From Perilla frutescens (taxonomy: Eukaryota > Streptophyta > Magnoliopsida > Lamiales > Lamiaceae), in contig BRKX01000014.1 in NCBI GenBank assembly GCA_026008535.1, positions 46,754,506 to 46,818,505 on the forward strand: a DNA stretch of 64,000 nucleotides, given 5' to 3'. Within the stretch, counting starts at the first letter, position 1. The number at the start of each line of letters is the position of its first letter. This document shows, one piece after another, positions 54,120-64,000 of this stretch. The position numbers and the translations under genes were made by a program. The notes under the pieces were generated by a model. The model saw only the letters and a list, made by a program, of their open reading frames with translations. It made no database searches and had not been told where the DNA came from.

Positions 54120-56200
54120 ATACCCCATGGGGAGTTCGATCGGTATGAGGAGAACAGATCTCATCAAGAGAATGCTACATCACTACATTCAAACAGAAAA
54201 TATTCATCGAGGTTAATCAAATAGAGGTCGGCTCAACCTCATCAAGCGCTGGAGATCGAAGTTATGAAGAATCAAAAGTCAAAGACCTCGACGAAATACA
54301 GATTCATCCCGAACATTCAGATCATAAGGTATCCATCGGGTCCAGATTAACCTCGAACATCATGAAGCAATTGATCGAATTCCTCAAAGAACATCACGAC
54401 AGCTTTACATAGTCGTTCGAGGATATGACAGGTATCAACCCCTCCATTATAACTCACAAATTGCAGGTAGACCCGGAAAAAACCCCAATCAAGCAAAAAG
54501 ACGCAAATTCACCCCGGAAAGAAACAAAATCGTGGACGAGGAAATAGACAAACTAATAAAGAACGGACATATCCGTGAGGTTCATTATCCTGAATGGTTA
54601 GCAAACGTCGTGGTGGTTAAAAAGAAGAACAGAAAGAACCGCTTATGCATAGACTTCACCGACCTCAATCGGGCGTGCCCTAAAGATTCTTTCCCCCTAC
54701 CACATATAGACGCACTAGTCGATGCAACGGCAGGCCACGAGCTCATGAGCTTCATGGATGCATTCTCAGGATACAATCAAATCCTAATGCACCACAAAGA
54801 CCAAGAAAAAATAGCGTTCATTACACATCGAGGTATGTTCTATTATAAAGTTATGCCTTTTGGACTAAAAAATGCAGGTGCAACATACCAAAGGTTGGTA
54901 AATCGAATGTTCGAAGAGCTCATCAGGATAACAATGGAGGTATATATCGACGACATGCTAGTCAAATCAGTACGGGCTCAAGACCATGTCATGCATCTAC
55001 AACGAACCTTCGAAGTCCTACGACGATACAATATGAAGTTGAACCCCACCAAATGCGCTTTTGGAGTAACGTCTGGGAAATTCCTGGGATACCTAGTAAC
55101 GAAAAGAAGAATCGAAGCCGACCTCAGCCAGATCAGAGCAGTTCGAAATATCCAACACCCCAAAAGCCCTAAAGATGTCCAAAAACTGACCGGTCGACTA
55201 GCAGCTCTTAGCCGCTTCATATCCAAATATTCAGAAAGAAGCCAAGCGTTTTTTCAGACTATGAAAAAATAAAGACTTCAAATGGACCCCGGAATGCGCC
55301 AAAGCCCTCGAAGACCTTAAGGAATACCTCGCAAGTCCACCTCTTCTATCCAAACCAATCAACGGAGAGGTACTCCTTGTTTATTTATCTGTTTCTACTA
55401 ACTCTGTCAGTGCAGTGCTTGTTAGAGAAGACGAGGGAAGACAACACCCGTATACTATGCTAGCCGGTCGCTGCTAGATACCGAGACCAGATACCTGCAG
55501 TTCGAAAAGTTGTCCTTAGCACTTGTAATGACTTCCAGGAAAATGAAACCCTACTTTCAAAGCCATTCAATAAAAGTAGTCACAGAGTTCCCCTTAAGAG
55601 CAGTACTAAGAAAGCCAGACCTCGTGGGGAGATTATCAAAATGGGCTATCGAACTCGGGGAGTATGATATTGACTTCATTCCATGAACATCAATTAAATC
55701 ACAAGTCTTATCAGATTTCATTGCAGACTTTTCCTATGAACCAGAAGTAAAAGTACTAACGAACCTCGAAGATAATAATTCAAAGTACTGGACCCTCCAA
55801 GTTGATGGATCCAGCACTTCGAAGGGGAGTGAAATGGGCTTAGTACTAACTAGTCCAGAAGGAATAATCACGAAGAGATCTATTCGATGTGGGTTCAAAA
55901 CCACCAACAACGAGGCGGAATACGAGGCCCTCATAGCAGGATTAAATTTGGCAGCCGACATAGGAGCTAAAAGACTTCGAGTCATGAGTGATTCGCAATT
56001 GATAATAAATCAGTTTGAAGGAGAATTTCAGGCAAAAGATTCAAGGATGGTATCATACCTCGCGGTCGCAAAACAAGCAGCAGCTAAGTTCGAAAAAATC
56101 ATAGCCCAACACATTACCAGAGAAGAAAACTGCTACGCCGACGCATTAGCTAATCTGGGATCAGCCATACAAACTAGCCAGGATAAAAACATCCAAATCC
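54120..56200 (+). pseudogene. Reverse transcriptase and dual RNase H of element G
   Basis: Continuation from the protease: TPWGVRSV, stop, then RT: EEIDKLIKNGHIREVHYPEW, LNRACPKDSFPLPHID, MDAFSGYNQI, MPFGLKNAGATYQRL and the catalytic EVYIDDMLVKS (near 54945). RNase H 1: WTPECAKALEDLKEYL, then TETRYLQFEKLSLAL after two compensating frameshifts near 55265 and 55450, and a stop near 55685. Second RNase H: WTLQVDGSSTSKGSEMGLVL (Asp), NNEAEYEALIAGL (Glu), VMSDSQLIINQ (Asp), CYADALANLGS (Asp), all four catalytic residues kept. This second domain is diagnostic of Tat. Confidence 0.9.
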
Positions 56201-57504
56201 TATACGCCAAATGGCCCGCCGTATGGAAATGTGACAACTCTGAAGTCCTTCCAATAGACATCGAGGTAAACTGGATGACCCCCTTATGCAGATTCCTGAC
56301 AGAAAATGAACTACCCGAAGAGCCTATCGAAGCAAGACGGATACAAGCAAAAGCTCCAAAATTCACCATGATTTCCGGATCCTTATACAAAAAGTCATTC
56401 TCAGGACCATATTTAAAATGTGTGAGCCCGACCCAAGCAAAGTATATTCTAACTGAGCTCCACGACGGTGAATACGGAAACCATTCAGGGCACAGAAGCT
56501 TGGCTAACCGAGCATTAACGGCCGGCTTTTACTGGCCAACTATGAGAGAAGACGCCAAAAACTATGCCAAAAAATCTGACAGGTGTCAAAGGTTTGCCCA
56601 AACGAATCATATGCCACCAGAACCCCTACATACCGCATCCATACCTTGGCCATTCATGAAATGGGGAATGGATATCGTGGGACCGCTACCGAAGGGATCG
56701 AATCAGAAATGCTTCATCTTGGTAGTGACGGACTATTTCACCAAATGGGCCGAAGCAGAGGCCTTCGCACGAATAAGGGATACCGAGGTATGTAACTTTT
56801 TATGGAAATATGTTATTTGCAGGTTTGGAGTCCCTAAAGAAATAGTCACCGACAACGGCTCCCAATTTATAAGTTCAAAATTCCAAGACTTCTGTCGCCA
56901 TTGGAACGTCAAACTCTCTCTCTCCACACCAAGGCATCCGGCCTCGAACGGCCAAGCCGAAGCTACTAATAAAACAATATTGAACACCTTGAAGAAGAGA
57001 CTCCCCGAACACAAAGGATAATGGGTCGAACAGCTCCCAAGAGTCCTCTGGTCTTATCGGACCACTGCACGAATCGCTATGGGAGAGACCCCTTATGCCC
57101 TCACCTACGGTTCAGAAGCGGTCCTCCCGGCAGAAGCAGAAATAGGGTCGGCAAGAACTCAATGGTCGAGTAGAACCAACGACTCCGAGCTCGAAGTCAA
57201 CCTTGACACCATAGACGAACTCAGAGATAAAGCCGCAATAAAAATATCTGCCTACCAACAGAAAATAAAGAGACACTTTGATAAGAACACAAGACTAAGG
57301 ACATTCAAGACAGGAGATTGGGTACTAAAGAAGGTGTTCCAAAACACAAAAAAAGTCGGAGCAGGGAAACTAGCCCCGAATTGGGAAGGCCCCTATGAGA
57401 TCGAGAAAGTCATAGGGAACGGAGCTTATAAACTTCGATCGAAAGAAGGGCGTTCGATAGCCAACGACTGGAACGCCATTCACTTGAAACAGTATCATTT
57501 CTAA
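56201..57504 (+). pseudogene. Integrase of element G
   Basis: In frame with the second RNase H. Zinc-binding segment: HDGEYGNHSGHRSL, then KKSDRCQRFA, where the first Cys of CxxC is replaced by Ser. Core: MDIVGPLPKG (Asp), IVTDNGSQFIS (Asp), NGQAEATNKTI (Glu). Stop TAA at 57019-57021, then WVEQLPRVLWSYRTT, ETPYALTYGSEAVLPAE and the C-terminal GPYEIEKVIGNGAYKL; natural stop at 57502-57504. Integrase inserts element DNA into the host. This copy would be inactive. Confidence 0.9.
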
Positions 57505-58075
57505 ACTCTTCGACTTTCCATTTCTTTTTCTCCTTTTTGGTTTTATACTTCATTGATTGCTTACTGACTTGAGCATCGGAGTAACTAACAGAACCCGAAG
57601 AACATGGTGCCCGACCCACAAAAGTCAACAAGGCGTCAACCTCGAAATCGGCCTCACGAACGAAGAGTAATGTATCCGCTCTTTATTTGTCTTTCAAAAT
57701 TCTTATTTCTTAAAGGTTTGTTTACTGACTTGAGCGTCGGAGTAACTAACAGAACCCGAAGTCCAGGGGCCCTCCCCTCATTTCCCTTTTTAAGCAAAGT
57801 CAAGAGGAAAAAGCATAGGAGATCCGACTCCCATTCTCTACAGGTTCGGAGGTGAATGAACAGTGCTTACACCTCACATTTAATCTATCTTTTCTAGTTT
57901 AACCTCAGGTAGAATCCTTGGAAGAAAAGCAAAATTACTTGCAATTCTATCACAACATTATAAGAACAAACAAATATGGACGTCAAATGAAGTTCCCACT
58001 CAAGAAAAAATATGTACAGCATCAGTTAATGTTTGAAACTTGTCCTGAAAATTTTTATTGAAAATGCGAAGAAGT
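57505..58075 (+). other. Spacer after pol of element G
   Basis: CTTGAGCRTCGGAGTAACTA, followed by ACAGAACCCGAAG, occurs twice (57570-57602 and 57730-57762), a 160-bp spaced direct repeat. The sense-strand ORF 57604-57855 has no recognisable motif. Leads into the end of the antisense ORF. Confidence 0.55.
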
Positions 58076-60123
58076 CTACGGATGGTCCTCCACTCCCTTC
58101 TCGACCTCCGAGGCAGCCGTCTTCGCAGCATCCTCCCCGGCCTCGATCCTCTTTCCTTCGATGGCCCCGTCCGTAGAGTCCTTGACTGCCTCAGTCTTCG
58201 CCTCATCATCAGCCTCAAGGAAGGAAAGGTCGAGATCAGGCATCTTCTCCTTGATCGCCTCGACCACAACAGAACCCCCCTCCTGGTAAAAGAGCTCCTT
58301 GTAAGGTTCAAACTCGGCGGAATCAACCAGCGAGGTGAAGTCCAGAGTCGCATGGCGGGCTTCGAGCTCCCCTATCCGTGCCTCAGCAGTAGCCAGCCTC
58401 GACTCCAGAGAGGCCTTTGAAATCTCCAGCCGGGCTTGATGGTCCAAAGCTCGGTCAAGTTGCACTTGAGCTCCGGCGGCCAGTGCACGAGCCGAATCCC
58501 GCTCCACGAGCAAGGCCGACTTCTCAGCAGCAAAGTCACGCCTCTCTTCGGTGATTCTCTCTTGCTCCTCAAAGAGCTCCATCAACCTCTTCTCGAGGCC
58601 CTCGCATGCCCCGAGACCCAGCTCCGGAGCTGATATTGGCAGAAGAGGGCCTGCAACATAGTAGACCGCTCTAAGTCAAGTATTCATTTGAGCATAAAGT
58701 ATAAAACACATGAAGAAAATAGGGATGAAAAGAGATAAGCAAACCTTCGATAACATCTGGAAGGCAAGTCGAGCCTGCTCCTCCAGGCCTTCTCTCTCAA
58801 ACTCCAAGGGAGAATAGCCGTCTGCAATAGCGGATTGGACATCCAATAGGAAAGGCCTCAGGGGCACCTTTAGACTGCTTGATTCCTTCGAAGCCTTCTT
58901 CGGAACCAAGGCTTCGACATCGATCACGGGTGGGGCAGTGTCGAAGGATTGGAAGCCTCGAGACCGGACTGATCTTTCTGCTTCTTTAAAGGTGACGAGG
59001 CTGAGGGTGTGGCCCCGGCAATCCTTTTGACGCCGGATGACGAGGGGCTTAACACCTTAGATACGGCTAAGGCTTTAACCTTATCGTCAAAAGGACGAAT
59101 CTTCAATTTTCCCATGTTAAAGAGAGTTCGACCACGGCGAACGACTTCGAACTGACGGTCTTCTTCGGGGAGAGAAAATGCTGCTTCGACTCACTCAGTA
59201 CCTGACACGTCTTTTCACTTGTGGAAGCCTGCAAAGAGATATGAAGCATAAAATTAGAGATAACACTGATATGTATAAAAAAAAAGAAGTAGAAAGAAAG
59301 AGAGACAGGCTTCGAAGACCCACGGGCTTCAGCGAACGATGATGGCAAAGATCCTATCGCTCGAAGTCTCCGCCAGAACAAAAATGAATTTCAGCTTCCA
59401 GTCCCCCGATGAAGATGGAAGGGTGTTTATTAGAGGGGCTTGTTCCCCGACCCACTTGGTAAAGTAGTAAAAGCCTTTCTGACTAGGGGTAGCCACAATT
59501 CGGTATGAGGAATGCCACTCCCCGACGCTGGGTTCAGGAAATCCTAAGTTTTCCCAGAGGTAATACATGCCCAACATATGATACCACCCTATGGGTGATA
59601 TTTGGGCAGGGGCTATTCCATAGAAATGCGAAATCTTGGTAAAAAAAGGGTGAAGAGGAAGTCTTATACCCTTGTCGATGATTAGGGTGTAAAAAGTAGT
59701 GAAACCGGGAGGGGGTCTGCTGGCTCTATCTGAAGGCCTAGGGACATGGACCTCTACCCCCGACCTCGAATATTCTGGAGAAGTAATTTTCCTAATTAGG
59801 TCATCCCCTACTTGAGGGGCGACCTCGGCGGCTTTGAAGTCTACGTTCGAAGAAGGAGAGCCCGCAGCTTCGGCTTTTCACTTTTTCGATTTACCCACGT
59901 GTTTCTTGGTGGCCACCTTCGAAGCCTTGAGGCGGCTCACCACCGACCCTCCCCCGATACAAGGAATAACAACAAGCCTCTCTATAGTGGGCTGGGACGA
60001 AGGGATAACAAGTCCTGTAGATTCAGAAACCGAGCCGAAAGATTGCTCTGACTCGGCTGACCTAGCTCCGCCGCCCCAGCTTCGGGTCCTCTCATCAGAA
60101 TCACCACTACCCGACATACTCAT
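58076..60123 (-). pseudogene. Antisense ORF of the Tat element (putative gypsy-type transposon domain)
   Basis: Starts at ATG 60123 (MSMSGSGDSDERTRSWGGG). A single TGA near 59876 interrupts; the same frame continues with EYSRSGVEVHVPRPSDR, PPPGFTTFYTLIIDKGIRL, LHPFFTKISHFYGIAPAQIS and MLGMYYLWENLGFPEP to about 59330, which matches the plant family called putative gypsy-type transposon domain (PF04195-like). Further pieces follow: a Lys/Ser-rich part (59115-58924), LVPKKASKESSSLKVPLRPF (58927-58746), a likely GT-AG intron (58744-58651) and a coiled-coil exon (58650-58076; ERITEERRDFAAEKSALLVE, LDRALDHQARLEISKASLE). Antisense ORFs are known in Tat elements; their role is unclear. Exon joints are inference. 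Confidence 0.65.
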
Positions 60124-61045
60124 GATCCTAGCGGGAATGCAAATCTATAAGAAGACGCTAAGAAAAAGGTCCTATCAAGAATCAAGGATTGATACCCAGA
60201 AATACCAAAGAACTTATCTCCTGTTCTAATCTAATTTCGTCGGCAAAATATAAAAATTATCAACAATCAACAATGACTCCAAGAAACCACCACCAAGTCT
60301 ATTCACGCAAAATCCACGTAAATCCAAGCCTAAATCTCCTACTTCTTTAAACTACTAAAAGTAAAACCCTAGTCTGGAAATTCCTCAAGAAAATGGAGAG
60401 GAGATGAAGGAGTAACCTGGAAGTTTGGAATCTTGAATTAAACGGAGGAATCTTGGACGTCGAGAATATGGAGGCGTGCGGTAATCAGGGGGGAATTCGA
60501 GCAAAGTCTTCAAAGAAAATTATAATCGGGCGCGTTTGAATGAAAGAAATGAGGGAATAAGTTGGGTAAAACTCAATTTAAACCCAAAAAACTAATCTGA
60601 GCCGTGTATCCCGCATGTCGGGCGGTTGAGATTGAAAGGAAGGTGGAAAGTCGGCAAGAGGAGTTTTAAAAAGACTATTTCACCCTCGGCTTTATGAGGT
60701 CTGCTCTCACGACCCTATTAGCTCCCCAGGACCTTTATTCAGGTCTGGAGCCTTACGAGGTCTGCTCTCACGACCTTATTAGCTTCCCAGGACCTTTATT
60801 CAGGTCTGGAGTCTTACGAGGTCTGCTCTCACGACCTTATTAGCTCCCCAGGACCTTAATTCAGGCCTAGAGCCTTACGAGATCTGCTTTGAAGATCCTT
60901 TTTTCCATCTCATGTTCGTTCATTAACAGTGTCAAAACTTGGACTTTACTAATCATCCGAGATATTTTACGATCGTCCCTTTGCGTTACGGCGACATTCA
61001 TTACATGATCCTCGATCCTCGAGCCTCAGGTAATGAGGGGCTAAT
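60124..61045 (+). other. Region between the antisense ORF and the 3' LTR of element G
   Basis: Likely holds the promoter and 5' leader of the antisense ORF (60124-60680), then three tandem repeats, then the polypurine-like AATGAGGGGCTAAT just before the 3' LTR (61033-61045). The sense ORF 59834-60229 overlaps the antisense gene and is not credible. Confidence 0.5.
60692..60898. repeat. 61-bp tandem repeats (3.4 copies) in element G
   Basis: Units 60692-60752, 60753-60813, 60814-60874 and a partial 60875-60898. Each contains GAGGTCTGCTCTCACGAC and CCCAGGACCTTWATTCAGG; identity between units is high. Tandem repeats between pol and the 3' LTR are common in Tat elements. Confidence 0.9.
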
Positions 61046-61526
61046 TCTGGAGGTCTATTTTTGTTAAAGGCCCAGTAAGCAAGGCCCGTGTGCATTTTAA
61101 GGTCTTGAGGCCCGCTAGACGTGTGTCGAAGTCTAAGGGTTTAAGGTCGAAGGGGGCGATGTCGAAGAATAGATAAAAGAGCAAGCTAGGGTAGAGTTCG
61201 AAACCAAGAGACCAAGTCAAAAAGGGATGTTAGAGAGATAAACATGACTCGGTCAAAACCCTTGAGGAGATAAGTATCTATCCCCGAAAATAAGGGAAGA
61301 TCCCTTATTTATCGGGAAAAGGTTACAGCCCCATGGGATATAAATATCAAAAATGGGGGAAGCATGAGATTCATTCGAGTATTCATCAATCTGGTTAGAA
61401 ATATTCTTAATCCTCTTTACATGTGTTTAATCTCATTTCGACCTCATTCTTTGGCCTCGAGAAATCTTACCGGTTGTCAGAGCTCGAACTTACTCTAGAT
61501 TTAATTGTAGAAATCAACCAACTACA
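61046..61526 (+). repeat. 3' LTR of element G (481 bp)
   Basis: TCTGGAGGTC to CAACTACA, followed by GTAGT (61527-61531), the target duplication. Second base changed relative to the 5' LTR (TC for TG). Confidence 0.92.
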
Positions 61527-61531
61527 GTAGT

Positions 61532-62893
61532 CTTAAGAAATATGTGAGCTACAAACACGATTTACTACAATTCTTTCACCATTTTGATAGATTTGTTGAT
61601 GATCATCGGTATAAAGAGTACAAAGCTGATTTTAAAATAAGTCAGACTACACCAGCAATTACTTTTCTAATTTAAATATTGAAGCATACATCTACCATTT
61701 ATACACATAGTGTCTTTAAATTATTTCAAGAACAATTGAGTAAGGCTTATGATGGTAAAGTAGACTTGTGTAGCAAGACTGAAGAAATCTTACAGTACAC
61801 AGTGCTATCTTGTGGGAAGAAATATCATCACATGGTTGTATTTCATTGTTCTTGAGTTGAAGTGTCATGCAGTCGTAGAAAATTTGAATTTGCAGCAATT
61901 TTATGTTCACGTGCTCTCAAAGTGTTATCATTAAATAATGTGGTAGAAATTCCTTATTTGTATATTTTGAAGAGATGGACAAAAATGCCAAGAAAAATGT
62001 TGTTGGAGCTCAGCTTACTGGAGTAAGTGTAGTACCTTTTGAACCTACCAATGAAGATGAACAAAAAAAAATGAAAGCAATTCGTTGCAAAGAGTTGGGT
62101 AACTTGCACAACAAGTTGGCTATGCGAGCTATTTTGTCAACACAGACATTTGAAAATGTGAATAATGGTTTTATTAGGATGATTGAAGACCTTGATGCAA
62201 GTTTAGAAAATACAACCTTCGGCAACCCTATTATTGGATCCGATCTTGACAATGGAGTAAGTGAAAAGGAAGCAAATCAAGATGGACAAAAATCTCTTAA
62301 ACCTATGGTGAAATGTTGGAAAAAGAAAGAAAAATCAATAAAAACGGGAAAGAGAGCAAGAGATGGATTAGATAATCGTCCAAGACAAAAGAAGCATAGC
62401 AATGCAACACAGAGCCTAAACAATGTTCAGGTTTCTTTATTTCTCATAGTTTCCTCTAATTTATTGCACTGTTCTTGTGTTATTAACAATGCCCAAGTTT
62501 CTTATATTTTATCACATTTTATTTTGCAATGAAACAGGCATGTCAAGTGAGTGACAATAACTTGAGTATAATTTATCCAAATGAAGGATTTCCACTGTCA
62601 CTGAGAGAACCATACTAATTTACTCATGTACGTCTTACAATTTTTTATCTATTATGAATCATTTTCAAACTACATGAATTGTTTTGGTTTAATTCTTTAT
62701 GGATTGACTTCCTCATAGGTTGTCAATTCGATAGTTAATCAACAAAATAATATTGCTCAGTATTCTAAGATGGATCAACAAAATGAAATGAGCTTAACAA
62801 AGTTATTGCTGGTAACAATGCTTGCATTTATCCATATATTTTCTTGAATATATGTCAACATATTGCTTCATTTTATAGGCACAAGACCAATGA
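61532..62893 (+). pseudogene. FAR1/FRS-type gene, 3' part with predicted introns
   Basis: Resumes right after the G target site: FFHHFDRFVDDHRYKEYKAD, IYTHSVFKLFQEQLSKAYDG, then the SWIM zinc finger VEVSCSRRKFEFAAILCSRA; the canonical second motif CSHALKVL here reads CSRALKVL, so the zinc-binding His is changed to Arg. Then a long charged C-terminus (ELGNLHNKLAMRAILSTQTF, GKRARDGLDNRPRQKK). Good splice sites give exons ending 62430, then 62538-62627, 62719-62811 and 62879-62893, joining in frame to end LLLAQDQ. One TAA in the second of these (CAA to TAA) and other stops upstream. FRS proteins act in the nucleus as light or development regulators; this copy is broken. Confidence 0.75.
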
Positions 62894-64000
62894 ATGCAAC
62901 CACAAAGATTCATTAGGGACCATTACAATCTCAGATATGGAAGCTAACAAAAGCAATGATGGATACATGTGGTTGATGATATACTCAAAGTTTTTAGACA
63001 TTTCATTAGTCTTATTACATTTATACAATTGTTGTCTTATGAATTTCATGGTTGGATACCAAACAATGAATTAAAATAACATTGGTTAATTTCATTTTTA
63101 TATCAAAACTTTATATTCTTTATGCAAACTTAAAGCTTTGGAAATGACTTGCTAATTTCAGATTGTTAAATTAGAGTTGTGGCACCCTCAACTATTACTT
63201 GTGATGTTCAATAGAAATTGCATAGCTGTTTTTTTATAATCATTGGTGTGGTTTGGCTACTCCAATAGTCGCATTCTAAAGATTGATGACTATTGCTAAG
63301 ATGTCACGGTGCCTTGTTAGATTTGATTGTACATGAAGCTTTATTCTACAAATAAAATTTGACTTGCTTTTAATTCGTAATTTGTTTTTTATCTTAAAAC
63401 CTACCAATATCAATATAGATTATATTGATTAAATCAAATCACAAACTAGGCTCGTTCTGAGATTTCAGAATTATACAACATATTTAACTTTAAAGATAAT
63501 CCGAAGGGGATCACATTCGAAATATTTCATAAATATTTGCATCATTAATGTTCAAAAGAATTATCCAGGAATTTTGTTAAAAGATGGGGGTGTTGTTAGC
63601 ATTGCTTTAATTGAAAACTATTCATGAACAATGGGTGTTAAGATTTAACGAACATCATGAATTAACATAATACGAGGCTATGTATACTCGAACTTGATCA
63701 TTGATCGCAATTACTATAACAACACTGTCATTTAAATAAAAAAATTAAGAGATTACTCATGGTATAGCTGGATGTGAAAGATATCTATTGTTAAAAAAAA
63801 TATGCGCTTATGCAATTACTAACTGATTAATAACAAAGTTCTAAGCTTTTACTTTCTCTCATGCAAATAAAATAAGTACAATGATCATGTCAACTGTTGT
63901 CTATCTCTTATCATTGTGTTCCACACTACCACATATCTTTCAGAAATGACGTCTGTACAAATATATTCTTCCTAACTCTAATGTGCTTGAAGATCTTCTG
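62894..64000. other. AT-rich DNA, no feature seen
   Basis: Probably the 3' flank of the FAR1-like gene at first. No convincing ORF, repeat termini or RNA gene to the window end. Confidence 0.6.

Larger units (their letters stand above)
50511..61526 (+). mobile_element. Tat-lineage Ty3/gypsy element G (11,016 bp)
   Basis: LTRs 50511-50991 and 61046-61526; perfect target duplication GTAGT (50506-50510 and 61527-61531). Primer site, gag, protease, RT, RNase H, second (archaeal-type) RNase H and integrase are in this order; the dual RNase H identifies the Tat lineage. Between pol and the 3' LTR are an antisense ORF and 61-bp tandem repeats. A solo LTR (53078-54114) cuts it between protease and RT. 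It carries several frameshifts and stops, so it is not autonomous now. It inserted into the FAR1-like gene. Confidence 0.94.

Noticed and set aside
57604..57855. Possible extra sense ORF after Tat pol
   Set aside because: No homology that I recognise, crosses a spaced direct repeat, and no start context.

Overview
The window reads as repeat-rich, AT-rich DNA from a flowering plant, probably a eudicot; the species cannot be named from the sequence. Evidence for a plant genome: nested LTR retrotransposons of plant Ty3/gypsy (chromovirus-like, Tekay-like LTR, Tat) and Ty1/copia types, a MuDR-type Mutator transposase gene, a FAR1/FRS-family gene, a PPR fragment, GT-AG introns and small MITEs. I found no intact ordinary cellular gene. 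The only long uninterrupted ORF that looks real is a 405-codon ORF of a non-autonomous LTR retrotransposon (9600-10817, minus).

Layout. 1-12.8 kb is a nest of related chromovirus-type Ty3/gypsy elements. Element A (1-5772, plus, left part outside the window) carries a decayed pol cut by two solo LTRs (938-2256 and 3334-4238, each with a perfect 5-bp target duplication). A appears to sit inside the 5' LTR of element B (5773-8988), which is also cut by a solo LTR (6107-7149). B's gag is cut by element C (8989-12815, minus), a tandem, pol-less element. 12.8-19.7 kb is AT-rich, with degenerate repeats, an IST1-like fragment and a possible Helitron end. 19.7-24.4 kb is a MuDR-type MULE with long degenerate inverted ends. 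24.4-28.1 kb holds a MITE, a possible first exon and a PPR pseudogene.

28.1-46.75 kb contains element D (28085-35288, minus, both LTRs and a 5-bp target duplication, gag only), cut by a Tekay-like solo LTR, followed by an LTR relic, a copia element (E) and an inverted LTR relic. The stretch 30454-39034 is repeated almost perfectly as 39088-46750, the second copy lacking about 915 bp. 46.75-49.0 kb holds another copia fragment (F, minus) and the resumed part of E.

49.3-62.9 kb is a FAR1/FRS-type gene, now a pseudogene, split by an 11,016-bp Tat-lineage element (G, 50511-61526) with 481-bp LTRs, dual RNase H, an antisense ORF and 61-bp tandem repeats; G is itself cut by a solo LTR. The last 1.1 kb is AT-rich and featureless.

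Common thread: elements A, C and D share one design, in which the reading frame runs through the polypurine tract and ends inside the 3' LTR, so each LTR carries a C-terminal coding tail. C and D keep gag-derived and tail sequence but no pol, so they would need enzymes from an A- or B-like partner.
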